A stretch of 18,197 bases of DNA from Bifidobacterium sp. UBA6881 (GCA_002451435.1 DKCF01000071.1:37950-56146), one strand, 5' to 3'; counted from the stretch's first letter, positions 1-8,535 are shown. Notes: a model not told the origin generated them from the sequence alone. Numbers and translations are program-made.

Positions 1-2
1 CC

Positions 3-1796
3 ATCGTCCGGCATCGGCAATCGCAGCGTCCGGCAAAACTCGTTCCGCAACCGCTGCTGCCGAAGGAGCAAATCGACCAGGCCCGCGCCATCATCGGCAA
101 TATCGAAAAGCACGAATTGAGCGACGAGCAAATCAGCGCGATCGCCGGAGCCGGCCATAACACCCTCGTATTGGCGGGCGCCGGAACCGGCAAGACCACG
201 ACCATCATCGGCTACATCGCCTGGCTGCTCGCCACGAAACGCGCCGTCCCCGAGGAAATCCTCGTATTGTCGTTCACCAGAAAATCCGCGGACGAGATGT
301 CGCAGCGCATCATGGCAGGCACCGGCATGACTATCCGCGCGTGCACGTTCCACAGTCTCGGATTGGAGATCTGCCGTTCATCCACCATCGCCGACCGACC
401 CATCATCGACGGGCACGCGTCGAACACCGTGGTGCGCGAAACCTTCGAACGGCTGCTCGAACGAAACATCCCCTATCGTCTGCTGGCGTTCAAGCTCATG
501 CCGAAGGAGCTGTTCGGCAAATACGGCGCGGCCGCGCGACGCGAGGATTTCCACTTGCCGACGGACGATTACGCCTTCAACCAGTATCGGCAAAACCTCA
601 TCGAGAACGCGCAGACGATCATCCAGCACATGCGGCAGAACAACATCGGCATCGACGGCATGCACACGCTCAACGAACGCAACGGCGGCAGGCACATCGG
701 CCGCAATCGCGAGATGCTGCGGCTCGTGGAACCGCTGTACGCCGCATACACCGACAATTTCCGCACGACCCACGGCATCGATTTCCCCGGCATGATCGTC
801 GACGCCATCCAATGCGTGAAAAGCGGCGCATACCGGCACCCGTACAAATACGTGCTCATCGACGAATACCAAGACATGTCGAGGCCGCGGTACGCGCTGA
901 TCCGCGCATTGCGCGAACAACGCGATTTCACGCTGTTCTGCGTGGGTGACGACTGGCAGTCGATCTACCGGTTCGCGGGCAGCGACATCCATCTGATCCT
1001 TGATTTCGCCGACAGCTGGCAGGCCTGGGGACCGACGCGCATGTTCCAAATCACCACTACCAGGCGATTCCGGCAGAGCCTCATCGACGCGAGCGGCAAA
1101 TTCATCATGCGGGACGCCAACCTTTATGCCAAGCATCTGCGCAATCCGAACGACAAGAGGGACTACTCGCTGAAGGCACTCGGCGGCGCCACGCAGGAGG
1201 AACGCTTCGAAGCGGTCGTCGCGCAGTTGCGCAAACTGCCGAAGGCCGCATCGGTGCTGCTGCTGGGACGGTACAACAGCGACCTGAACCTCATCGCACG
1301 CAACGACCGCGATGGCCTGTTCCGCATCGACCAAGGGACCGGAAGCATCGCATTTGCCGAGAAGCCGGAAATGAGCATCACGTTCATGACCGTGCACAAA
1401 TCCAAAGGACTGCAATACGATTTCGTGTTCCTGCTCTGCTGTTCTGGCGGATTGAAAGGCTTCCCGAGCGCGATTCCCGAAGAGCCGCTGCTTGGACTGC
1501 TGCTGCCGGAAGTGGAGCGCATGCCGCACGCCGAGGAACGCCGCCTGTTCTACGTGGCGATGACGCGGTGCCGGAAGAAGCTGTTTTTCGTGGTCGACCA
1601 GACTCGGCCGTCACGGTTCATGTATGAGTTGCATGACCGCATCTGCCCGAATGTCTTCCGCGGGGTCAAGCTGCCACCGCAATGCCCGAACTGCGGCGAG
1701 GCCCTGCGGCTGCGGCATGCCGGTTCCGACCCGTCCCGCTCGTTCTACGGGTGCACCGGCTACCCGAATTGCCGGTATACTCGGCAATGCAGGTGA
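3..1796 (+). CDS. helD: Helicase IV (HelD)-type UvrD-family DNA helicase with C-terminal zinc ribbon; 5' partial
   Basis: Superfamily 1A ATP-dependent 3'-5' DNA helicase, resembling E. coli helicase IV in motif wording and spacing. The frame is open to the left edge, so the gene starts outside the window; the first possible start inside is the TTG at 117, but helicase IV proteins carry a long region before the ATPase, so I treat the gene as truncated. Counting from codon 117: Walker A GAGTGKT ends at T27, Walker B IDEYQD has D249/E250, motif III GDDWQSIYR is at 277-285, motif V TVHKSKG at 425-431, motif VI FYVAMTR at 478-484. The tail carries C523, C526, C546 and C552 in a CPNC...CTGYPNC arrangement, a topoisomerase-I-type zinc ribbon that E. 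coli HelD lacks. Likely role is repair or recombination on damaged DNA (family knowledge). It ends 65 bases before the acetyltransferase gene, in the same direction. Confidence 0.88.
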   Translation: MVRHRQSQRPAKLVPQPLLPKEQIDQARAIIGNIEKHELSDEQISAIAGAGHNTLVLAGAGTGKTTTIIGYIAWLLATKRAVPEEILVLSFTRKSADEMSQRIMAGTGMTIRACTFHSLGLEICRSSTIADRPIIDGHASNTVVRETFERLLERNIPYRLLAFKLMPKELFGKYGAAARREDFHLPTDDYAFNQYRQNLIENAQTIIQHMRQNNIGIDGMHTLNERNGGRHIGRNREMLRLVEPLYAAYTDNFRTTHGIDFPGMIVDAIQCVKSGAYRHPYKYVLIDEYQDMSRPRYALIRALREQRDFTLFCVGDDWQSIYRFAGSDIHLILDFADSWQAWGPTRMFQITTTRRFRQSLIDASGKFIMRDANLYAKHLRNPNDKRDYSLKALGGATQEERFEAVVAQLRKLPKAASVLLLGRYNSDLNLIARNDRDGLFRIDQGTGSIAFAEKPEMSITFMTVHKSKGLQYDFVFLLCCSGGLKGFPSAIPEEPLLGLLLPEVERMPHAEERRLFYVAMTRCRKKLFFVVDQTRPSRFMYELHDRICPNVFRGVKLPPQCPNCGEALRLRHAGSDPSRSFYGCTGYPNCRYTRQCR

Positions 1797-1861
1797 TTTT
1801 CGTCTATCGGGCGGACGTGGCCAGCGGAAACGATGACGGAAACGAGACGAACGAGGGGAAC

Positions 1862-2431
1862 ATGCCAAATGTGACGCTTGCCCCGTTGGAGGGCATTGAC
1901 CGCGAGCAGTTCATCGCAGACAACCAAAAGGCTTTCAATTACGGCGCGCTCGAGGAATTCGGATTGCGCGATAACCATTTCGAAGAGGACGGACAGATTA
2001 TCTCCCGCGCCACGATCGAAGGCTGTCTGGACGGAGGCACCGCATACCGCATTCTGGCGGATGGCGAGAAAGTCGGAGGATTGGTGCTTCGTTTTTCCGA
2101 AGACGGTTCCCGTGGCGAATGCGAATTGCTGTTCGTGAACCCCGATGAGCACGGAAAAAGCGCGGGAACGAAGGCATGGACAGCGGTGGAGCGCCTGTAT
2201 CCGAATGTGAAGGTGTGGGAACTCGTCACCCCGTATTTCGAGAAGCGCAACATTCATTTTTATGTGAACGTGCTTGGATTCCATATCGTGGAGTTCTTCA
2301 ACAGCCACCATCCCGCCCCATCCGACGATCCGGAAATCGGTTCCGCATCCGGTGAAAACTCAGAAGAGCATCTTGGACACGAGGATTCGAATGATGAGAT
2401 GTTCCGTTTCGAAAAGGTGATGCGCCGGTAG
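1862..2431 (+). CDS. GNAT-family N-acetyltransferase
   Basis: A 189-residue protein with the pattern of a Gcn5-related acetyltransferase, which would transfer acetyl from acetyl-CoA to an unknown amine. The middle has strand residues (GGLVLRFSE, ECELLFVNPD) followed by a glycine-containing EHGKSAGTKAW helix start that matches the CoA pyrophosphate-binding turn, then the typical late segment NIHFYVNVLGFHIVEFF. The last 40 residues are rich in His, Asp, Glu and Ser and look like an unstructured linker before a final FRFEKVMRR strand, as in many GNATs. The start is the ATG with a strong GAGGGGAA ribosome site just upstream; the frame is open further upstream but would overlap the helicase end. 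The substrate cannot be deduced. Probably co-transcribed with the upstream helicase. Confidence 0.75.
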   Translation: MPNVTLAPLEGIDREQFIADNQKAFNYGALEEFGLRDNHFEEDGQIISRATIEGCLDGGTAYRILADGEKVGGLVLRFSEDGSRGECELLFVNPDEHGKSAGTKAWTAVERLYPNVKVWELVTPYFEKRNIHFYVNVLGFHIVEFFNSHHPAPSDDPEIGSASGENSEEHLGHEDSNDEMFRFEKVMRR

Positions 2432-2433
2432 CC

Positions 2434-2448
2434 GGCGGATTCGCCGCC
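2434..2448 (+). terminator. Small GC hairpin after the acetyltransferase gene
   Basis: GGCGG and CCGCC form a 5-bp stem around a 5-base loop, starting 3 bases after the TAG stop. A pyrimidine-rich stretch (ATCTCTCTACG) follows, but there is no proper T run. It is a weak terminator candidate. Confidence 0.3.
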
Positions 2449-2498
2449 ATCTCTCTACGAAATCCGACACGGTTCATGGCAAAGCATTCATTCAAGGA

Positions 2499-2723
2499 TT
2501 AACTACGCCTGACGATAGTAATTCGAATTTCACCGCATGCCGAATAACCGAAATCAACGGTGCACATCGATTTCGCTTCATTCCGCTCGTCACATATGCA
2601 TCAGACGCCCGAACTGCCGACGCATCCGATGACATGTTGCTCTGATATGGCATTGACAATACCAATGCCCTGACAATTGCCCGCATCACCCATCTGCAGG
2701 GCATCGCACTCATTGCTGAGCAT
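2499..2723 (-). pseudogene. Possible remnant of a small coding region (40 codons, UGA, then 33 more codons)
   Basis: On the minus strand an ATG at 2723 follows an AGGGGA ribosome-like site by 4 bases and opens a 40-codon frame containing three cysteines (6, 17, 34) and many glycines, ending in TGA at 2601-2603. The same frame then continues without a stop to a TAA at 2499-2501. A different minus frame is open across the whole area from 2806. This could be decayed coding sequence, a genuine 40-residue peptide, or chance in an AT-richer gap. No family is recognised. Confidence 0.22.
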
Positions 2724-2833
2724 AGCTTCCCCTGATTAAGCAGGTATCGAAAATCATCCATCTGGTCATAAGCGTAAACCACTGATCCACGACGGCTAAA
2801 AGACATCTATAAATATTTCTTTTAGATTAAGAG

Positions 2834-2861
2834 ATTAATGAAATGATTATTTCAATGTAAT
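2834..2861. promoter_or_regulatory. Palindromic candidate operator upstream of dctA
   Basis: TGAAAT and ATTTCA (2839-2844 and 2849-2854) are perfect inverted repeats around GATT, and outer ATTA/TAAT arms lie at 2834-2837 and 2858-2861. It sits 64 bases before the symporter start, a normal place for a repressor or activator site. It is AT-rich, so chance is possible. No clear -35/-10 pair was found next to it. Confidence 0.33.
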
Positions 2862-2924
2862 CAGAACAGTAACCTCCAACACGTTTGATGTATTTCAGAT
2901 GTCAGCTACACGGAAAGGGGAATC

Positions 2925-4313
2925 ATGTGCTACAGCAATTCATTTGTTCACGGCCGTAAATCCATAGCTTCGCATCTGCATTCCATCGTTTCATCGTTGT
3001 TCTTCCAACTAGTGGTAGCCATCTTCGCTGGTGTAGCAGTAGGAATGATCTGGCCTGGATTCGCAGCGCAAGTCAAATTTTTCGGCGATGCCTTCATCAT
3101 TCTTATCAAAATGGTAATTGCTCCATTGATTCTAATGGTCGTAGTCACCGGTATTGCCAAAATGGGTGACATCAAAACCGTGGGACGTGTTGGCGGCAAG
3201 GCATTGCTGTACTTTTTAGGAATGTCGACTTTTGCCATCATTTTCGGCTTGATCACAGGTAATTTGGTGCAGCCAGGCGCCGGAATGCACATCGACCCAT
3301 CATCCTTGGATGCCAGCGCGCTCAGCAGCAAAACCGATGGCGCCACCGCATCGGTCTCATTCTCTCAATTCCTGCTTGGCGCATTGCCCAGCAGTATTTT
3401 TGACGCTCTTTCGCAAAACAACATTCTACAGATATTAGTGTTCTCGGTATTTCTCGGATTAGCCGCAGTCGCCGTAGGCCCCGATAAGGTACGTCCTGTT
3501 CTAGACATCATGGACGCTGGACTCACTTTGATTTTCACCATTATGCGTTGGATCATGCGAGTAGCTCCATTAGGAGCATTCGGTGCCATGTCCTACATCA
3601 TCGGAAAATATGGAATTGGCACATTAGGACAATACGCCAAACTTATCGCCGCCTGCTATGGTGCCGGCATCGCTTTCGCTGGAATATTGTTTCTCGTCGC
3701 GCATATTGCGGCCGGCGTACCACTGGCAAGTTTTATCGCATATGCGCGTTCAGAATTTGGAACCGCTTTGGGCACCGCCTCCACTGAAGCCGTGATGCCG
3801 CAAATCATTGAAAAACTTATCAAATCTGGATGCCCACGAGGCATCGCAGGGCTAGTGGTGCCTACTGGATATTCATTTAATCTCGATGGCGCTGCTATTT
3901 ACCTGTCCGTGTCTTTCCTATTTTTATCGCAAGCATTCAATGCCCATCTCAATCTGGAACAACAGCTACTAGCCATTGGAGTGCTACTGCTTACCTCGAA
4001 GGGCATGGCCGGCGTACCCGGATCAGCATTCTTGGCTTTATCGGCCACTGCTACGGCGTTGGGGATTTTCCCGACATCCGGAGTAGCGCTCATGCTCGGT
4101 GCCGATCGTATCATGGACTCGATGCGCGTGTTCATCAATCTTCTCGGCAATTGCGTGGCCACTTTTGTCATCGCACGCTGGGAGGGGAAACTGGACTATA
4201 AGCAAATGCTGGCGACTTTTGCAGAAGACCAAAAGGCAGGCGACAATCGTCAGCTATTGCCGCAAATTCGATTGGAACGTTCCATGATTCAAACCTCGAC
4301 ATCAGCTAAATAA
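2925..4313 (+). CDS. dctA: DctA-type C4-dicarboxylate:cation symporter (DAACS family)
   Basis: A 462-residue integral membrane carrier of the dicarboxylate/amino acid:cation symporter family. It would use the proton or sodium gradient to import succinate, fumarate, malate or related acids. It follows E. coli DctA closely: an N-terminal helix, LIKMVIAPLI, NLVQPGAGM with DPSSLDA, RVAPLGAFGAMSYIIGKYGIGTL, the re-entrant loop GTASTEAVMP from residue 283 (usually serine-rich, GTSSSE), GLVVPTGYSFNLDG with N319-G322, SSKG-like TSKGMAGVPGSAF, and GADRIMDSMRVFINLLGNCVAT near the end. Length is normal. The start ATG has GAAAGGGG just upstream. GC is about 48% in sampled lines, below the flanking genes, so transfer is possible. 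A glutamate or aspartate carrier of the same family is the main alternative. Confidence 0.86.
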   Translation: MCYSNSFVHGRKSIASHLHSIVSSLFFQLVVAIFAGVAVGMIWPGFAAQVKFFGDAFIILIKMVIAPLILMVVVTGIAKMGDIKTVGRVGGKALLYFLGMSTFAIIFGLITGNLVQPGAGMHIDPSSLDASALSSKTDGATASVSFSQFLLGALPSSIFDALSQNNILQILVFSVFLGLAAVAVGPDKVRPVLDIMDAGLTLIFTIMRWIMRVAPLGAFGAMSYIIGKYGIGTLGQYAKLIAACYGAGIAFAGILFLVAHIAAGVPLASFIAYARSEFGTALGTASTEAVMPQIIEKLIKSGCPRGIAGLVVPTGYSFNLDGAAIYLSVSFLFLSQAFNAHLNLEQQLLAIGVLLLTSKGMAGVPGSAFLALSATATALGIFPTSGVALMLGADRIMDSMRVFINLLGNCVATFVIARWEGKLDYKQMLATFAEDQKAGDNRQLLPQIRLERSMIQTSTSAK

Positions 4314-4341
4314 CGCCTCCATTATTGGATGCAGCGAACAT

Positions 4342-4392
4342 ATGCGACGGCAATCATGGGGAGAACGACTATCCCCGCGATTGCCGTCGCAT
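4342..4392. terminator. Long hairpin between convergent genes, probable bidirectional terminator
   Basis: ATGCGACGGCAATC at 4342-4355 is exactly complementary to 4379-4392. Inside it GGGGA (4358-4362) pairs with TCCCC (4372-4376) around a 9-base loop. It begins 28 bases after the dctA stop and lies between two genes pointing towards each other. No T run follows on either strand, so termination efficiency is uncertain. Confidence 0.6.
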
Positions 4393-4454
4393 CATAAAAC
4401 CGCAATCAACCTATGCTACACACAGCGACGCAGATGATCGACTCGATACACGGT

Positions 4455-4661
4455 CTATTTCGTTTCCGGCTCGGCAAAAAACACGGCTATTGACTCAGGT
4501 TTACGACTCGCCAAGAATTGCGAGATCTCACCGAAAGTGGAGAAGTCATTCACCGTACGCTTTTCCGTACCGTCATGCTTGACCATCTGGCAATAGTCGA
4601 CGTGCCACTCCAGCAACGTGCCCTCGCCCATATTGAATACCATCAGCGCGTCCATCAACAT
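4455..4661 (-). CDS. Small hypothetical protein, 68 residues
   Basis: Not recognised. The ATG at 4661 is preceded on the minus strand by GAAAGGAG with a 7-base gap, a strong ribosome site that decides this start over the longer open frame reaching 4703. A second in-frame ATG two codons later has poorer spacing. The protein is soluble and mixed in charge, starting with Met-rich MLMDALMVFNMGEG, then an EWHVDYCQMVKHDG strand-like part and a C-terminal SQFLASRKPESIAVFF segment. No membrane segment or metal motif is seen. It converges on dctA and diverges from mutT. A CATAAT -10-like box lies upstream at 4706-4711 (minus), with no clear -35. Confidence 0.6.
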   Translation of the reverse strand: MLMDALMVFNMGEGTLLEWHVDYCQMVKHDGTEKRTVNDFSTFGEISQFLASRKPESIAVFFAEPETK

Positions 4662-4860
4662 TCTCAAGCTCCTTTCAATCAAGAATTCCCATTGCTTGAG
4701 CAACGATTATGATCGGCCTGCAGATGCCGAGACACTGTCTTCCGCCACGATCCACAACAGATCCACGATCTTCTTCCCGTTTTTTGCATTCCTTTTCGGG
4801 CCTGGCGCATTTTCCCTCGTTGTATCCTGGTCCTGTTTCGTCAATCAGGAGAACACAACA

Positions 4861-5298
4861 ATGCCAGCATTCGATCATGGTCAGCAGCAAGCGCCACGCA
4901 AAATCATCAATGTCGTCGGCGCAGCCATCGCGAAGGACGGCAAAGTGCTGTGCGCGCAACGTGGTGAGGGCCGGTCTCTGGCGGGATTCTGGGAATTTCC
5001 AGGTGGCAAGATCGAACCTCATGAGACCGCACGCCAGGCCTTGCACCGCGAAATCGAAGAAGAGCTGCTGTGCGAGGTCGAAGTCGCTGATGAAGTGTGC
5101 ACATCTTCTTACGACTATGATTTCGGCACCGTCATACTGACGACATTCGTCTGCCACCTGCTCGATGGCACTCCACGATTGACCGAGCACCATGAGATTC
5201 GCTGGCTCAGCCCGCATGATATGCCGACTCTGCTTTGGGCGCCAGCCGATCGCGAAGCCGTCCGACTGATTTCCGCCATGGAACTGACGAGAAAGTGA
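4861..5298 (+). CDS. MutT-type Nudix hydrolase, (deoxy)nucleoside triphosphate pyrophosphohydrolase
   Basis: A 145-residue Nudix enzyme that would hydrolyse a nucleoside diphosphate linked to another moiety, most likely oxidised or non-canonical dNTPs. The N-terminal strand IINVVGAAIAKDGKVLCAQR is typical of MutT, followed by GFWEFPGGKIEPHE. The Nudix box reads G49-x5-E55-x7-R63-E64-x2-E67-E68, with all catalytic acids present; the usual glycine two residues later is leucine. The C-terminal part has EIRWLSPHDMPTL, as in MutT. The start ATG has AGGAGA 8 bases upstream. Its stop is only 5 bases before the helicase start, so the two are surely co-transcribed and perhaps translationally coupled. 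This pairing suggests a dedicated partner rather than a general housekeeping MutT, but that is inference. Confidence 0.88.
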   Translation: MPAFDHGQQQAPRKIINVVGAAIAKDGKVLCAQRGEGRSLAGFWEFPGGKIEPHETARQALHREIEEELLCEVEVADEVCTSSYDYDFGTVILTTFVCHLLDGTPRLTEHHEIRWLSPHDMPTLLWAPADREAVRLISAMELTRK

Positions 5299-5303
5299 CG
5301 TTT

Positions 5304-8300
5304 ATGCCGGTCCAGCAGTCATCCGAATCCTCCCTCGTCGAAGCCATCATGTCGGGGTTCATCCGCAAAAACGAAGATGCGAATTCTGAATACGAGCCCG
5401 TATTGATCGCAAACCATGATGGTCGCACCATGGAACTCGCACTCAAAGACGAGTTAAGCCGCAGCCAGGATTTCGACATGTCGGTCGCATTCGTGAGCCA
5501 AGGCGCACTGCTGAACCTCAAACAGTATTTCCTTGATTTCGCCGACAACAACAACCATGATTCCGGCAGGATCATCACGTCCACGTTCAATTATTTCAAC
5601 TCCCCTAGGGCATTCCAAGAGCTGTTGAAACTTCAGAGGGAAACCGGAATCCAAGTTCAGGTGTGGCAGCCCGGGCAGGATGACAACGAAACCACAGCCG
5701 CATACCCCTACCATCCCAAAGGATACGTTTTCCATCATGCGCAGAATGAGGAATCGGTATATTCCACGTATATCGGCAGCTCGAATCTCACGGTCAACGC
5801 GCTGAAAACCAACCGCGAATGGAACCTCAAAGTCGCCACTACGGACAGCAGCGGACTCGCCGAGCAGCTCACCGGCGAAATCGAATCGCAGATCAGTGAA
5901 TCCAAACCACTTACCGACGCTTGGCTGAAACTCTACGAAGAGGATTTCGAAAAGTACGCGCCACCGAAACAGCCGAGGCGCAGGCAGTCCGAGGAACCGC
6001 AGACCATTCAGCCGAACGCCATGCAGGTGGAGGCATTGATGAATCTCGCGCAACTGCGCAAGCAGGGCGAAAGCCGCGCGATCATCATCTCCGCAACCGG
6101 CACCGGCAAAACGTATCTCTCCGCGTTCGATGTGCGTCAGGCGAAACCGAAACGCATGCTGTATATCGCCCAACAGGAGCAGATCCTTTCCAAGGCCAAG
6201 GATTCGTTCCACAAGGTACTTGGTTGCTCAAGCGAAGAATTCGGACTGTTCTCCGGAACCAGCAAGGAATCGGATCGCAAGTATGTGTTCGCCACCGTGC
6301 AGACCATGTCACGGCCGGAAGTGCTCGCGCAATTCGGTGGAACCGATTTCGATTACATCCTCATCGATGAGGTGCATCATGCCGCGGCCGACTCGTACAA
6401 ACGCATCATCGACCATTTCAACCCGGATTTCATGCTTGGCATGACCGCTACGCCGGAACGTACCGATGGCGCGAACATCTTCGAACTATTCGGCAACAAC
6501 GTGGCATACGAAATTCGTCTGCAAAAGGCGCTTGAAGAGAACATGCTCTGCCCGTTCCATTACTACGGAGTGCACGAATACATTCAGGATGCGCCCGACG
6601 AAAGGATCGCGGGCAAGGACGTCAAGGCCGGCGCCATGACCGATCAGGAACGTAATGAGCTAAGCCGCTGGCTTGAGGAGCTTGCCGATCCGAATCGAGT
6701 GCGCTATATCATCGACAAAATCCAGATCTACAGCGAGGCCGGCATTCCGGTGCAGGGTCTGGTGTTCTGCAGCCGCACAGAGGAAGCCGAACGGCTTTCG
6801 AACCTGTTCAACCAGCAAATGAATCAGCAGGCGGAGCGTCCATACCGGACCAAGGCCATCACCGGCAAAAACTCGCAAACCGAACGTGACGAAGCGGTGG
6901 AACAGCTGGAAAACGGCGAATTGGATTATATTTTTACTGTCGATCTGTTCAATGAGGGCGTGGATATTCCTCACATCAACCAGATCGTGATGCTGCGCCA
7001 AACCAAATCGAGCATCATTTTCACACAGCAACTCGGCCGAGGTCTACGCAAGGCCAGCGGCAAGGACTGTGTCGTGGTCATTGATTTCATTGGCAATTAC
7101 GCGAACAATTATCTGATTCCGATCGCGCTATATGGCAATACCGGCGACCGCGATGTGGCCCGTAAAAACCTGCAGCGCGAAACCATCGGCATCTCATCCA
7201 TCAGCTTCGACAAAATCTCCCGCGAGCGCGTGCTCGCATCCCTCGACACGGCGGATCTGTCGAATATGAAGCTGCTCAGCAGGCAATATCAGCAGATGCG
7301 TTATGAGTTGGGACGCATCCCGATGCTGATGGATTTCGCACGCCGTGATGCTTCATTGGTATTTACCATGGCTTCGAAGAACGATGATTATCTGTCATTC
7401 GTCCGTTCGCGTGAGAAAAGTCTGTCGCGGGGGAAGAATGCGACCATCTCATATCTGGAACAACTTGAGCCGACGTCAGACGCACAGAACGGCGTGCTGA
7501 AGATGCTGACGTCCACGCAGCTGCGTGGTTTGCGTCCGCATGAATTACTGGTTCTGGCCGCGCTGTGCGGTGTGGATTGGCGGCAAATCGATCCGAATTG
7601 TTCTGGCGAGGCATTGTCCGTGTTCCATAGCATCGCTTCACGGCATACGATCACGATTGCCGGATTGCAAATGCTGTTGGCCGCACTGTTCCCCGATGCG
7701 GACCGCAGCGACCTGCAATGCCGTTCGGCGTTCGCAACGTTGGATTATTCCTACTTCATCGCCGCGAATAACAAACGCTTCGGGCGCACACCGCTGATAC
7801 GGCTCGGCGATGATGGAGCATACCGATTGACCGACGACTTTCGCGCGATGCTTGGGCAGACTACGTTCAGCATGTTCTTCAAAGATACGGTCAAGGCCGG
7901 GTTATTCAATGCGATCGCCTTGGCAAGGTCAGCTCGCAAGCATCACATTTCACAGAACCATGGGTTCCTGCATGGCGAAAAATACAGCGTATTCGATGTG
8001 ATGCGCCTGTGCGGATGGGCCGCGGAACAAGTGCCGCAGAACGTCGGCGGATACAAGTTGGACGCCGAAACCGATTCGCTCCCGATTTTCATCAAGTATG
8101 AGGCCAGTCAATACGGCGATAGATTCCTCAATCCAGGCGAGATCGAATGGTTCAGCAAGAACAATCGTTCGTTGAAATCGAATGAATTCCAGTGGCTGCT
8201 CAATGGAACAGAGCGGAGCGCACAATGGCAAGACCACCATTTTGTGCCGATTTTCATCCGTCGCAAAGCTGAGGAACAAGAAAAATCCTATTATTTCGTC

Positions 8301-8450
8301 GGCAACGCCATCGCATTGGATGACGTACGCGAATCAACGAATCGCGGAGAGGATGGCAGCGAATCCAAAGTGGTCATCTCCACACTCCGGCTGAACAAAC
8401 CCGTCGATCCGGAGCTCTACCGTCATCTCACCGGCAAATCCGCATTGTAG
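5304..8450 (+). CDS. PLD-nuclease / superfamily 2 helicase / DUF3427 protein
   Basis: A 1048-residue multidomain protein. Residues ~30-190 form a phospholipase-D-like nuclease domain with H137-x-K139 and G158-S-S-N161. Residues ~235-600 form a superfamily 2 DNA/RNA helicase or translocase: Walker A ATGTGKT at 264-270, DEVH at 355-358, TAT at 381-383, and motif VI QQLGRGLR at 575-582 with arginine finger candidates. Residues ~620-1048 match the position of the DUF3427 tail in such proteins (IPMLMDFARRDASL early, many Trp/Phe/Tyr later). All catalytic motifs look intact. The family occurs widely in bacteria, often in variable regions; a role in DNA processing or phage defence is plausible but not proven. 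The ATG at 5304 directly follows the Nudix gene; the frame opens earlier but would overlap it. The ribosome site is weak (GAGAAAG), consistent with translational coupling. Confidence 0.88.
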   Translation: MPVQQSSESSLVEAIMSGFIRKNEDANSEYEPVLIANHDGRTMELALKDELSRSQDFDMSVAFVSQGALLNLKQYFLDFADNNNHDSGRIITSTFNYFNSPRAFQELLKLQRETGIQVQVWQPGQDDNETTAAYPYHPKGYVFHHAQNEESVYSTYIGSSNLTVNALKTNREWNLKVATTDSSGLAEQLTGEIESQISESKPLTDAWLKLYEEDFEKYAPPKQPRRRQSEEPQTIQPNAMQVEALMNLAQLRKQGESRAIIISATGTGKTYLSAFDVRQAKPKRMLYIAQQEQILSKAKDSFHKVLGCSSEEFGLFSGTSKESDRKYVFATVQTMSRPEVLAQFGGTDFDYILIDEVHHAAADSYKRIIDHFNPDFMLGMTATPERTDGANIFELFGNNVAYEIRLQKALEENMLCPFHYYGVHEYIQDAPDERIAGKDVKAGAMTDQERNELSRWLEELADPNRVRYIIDKIQIYSEAGIPVQGLVFCSRTEEAERLSNLFNQQMNQQAERPYRTKAITGKNSQTERDEAVEQLENGELDYIFTVDLFNEGVDIPHINQIVMLRQTKSSIIFTQQLGRGLRKASGKDCVVVIDFIGNYANNYLIPIALYGNTGDRDVARKNLQRETIGISSISFDKISRERVLASLDTADLSNMKLLSRQYQQMRYELGRIPMLMDFARRDASLVFTMASKNDDYLSFVRSREKSLSRGKNATISYLEQLEPTSDAQNGVLKMLTSTQLRGLRPHELLVLAALCGVDWRQIDPNCSGEALSVFHSIASRHTITIAGLQMLLAALFPDADRSDLQCRSAFATLDYSYFIAANNKRFGRTPLIRLGDDGAYRLTDDFRAMLGQTTFSMFFKDTVKAGLFNAIALARSARKHHISQNHGFLHGEKYSVFDVMRLCGWAAEQVPQNVGGYKLDAETDSLPIFIKYEASQYGDRFLNPGEIEWFSKNNRSLKSNEFQWLLNGTERSAQWQDHHFVPIFIRRKAEEQEKSYYFVGNAIALDDVRESTNRGEDGSESKVVISTLRLNKPVDPELYRHLTGKSAL

Positions 8451-8474
8451 GAGGGAACACACCTTAATTAGGGG

Positions 8475-8502
8475 TTTGAATGCTTCTGCGAGATCATATT
8501 AA
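8475..8502 (+). promoter_or_regulatory. Weak promoter candidate before the DUF262 gene
   Basis: TTTGAA at 8475-8480 and TATTAA at 8497-8502 are 16 bases apart inside the 85-base gap after the helicase gene. The matches to consensus are partial. It would let the AT-rich downstream gene be transcribed on its own. Confidence 0.25.
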
Positions 8503-8535
8503 TCACAATGACGTTCTCAAAGACTAGGAGAAAAC

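Larger units (their letters stand above)
2432..2924. other. About 490-base intergenic stretch before dctA
   Basis: This gap is visibly AT-richer than the flanking helicase. It holds the weak hairpin, the doubtful small frame and the palindrome listed separately. A perfect TTGACA occurs at 2653-2658, but no matching -10 element lies 16-18 bases downstream. No RNA gene was seen. Confidence 0.6.

Noticed and set aside
378..1529. 383-codon minus-strand open frame opposite the helicase
   Set aside because: It is antisense to a helicase with all motifs intact; its composition is what GC-rich third positions produce on the other strand.
1682..1861. Upstream in-frame extension of the acetyltransferase
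   Set aside because: It overlaps the helicase zinc-ribbon region and lacks a ribosome site, while ATG 1862 has a strong one.
2653..2658. Perfect TTGACA -35 box
   Set aside because: No -10-like hexamer 16-18 bases downstream, and it is about 270 bases from the next gene.
5235..5303. Earlier start for the PLD-helicase inside the Nudix gene
   Set aside because: It would overlap the Nudix end by 64 bases; ATG 5304 just after the stop is simpler and gives a sensible N-terminus.
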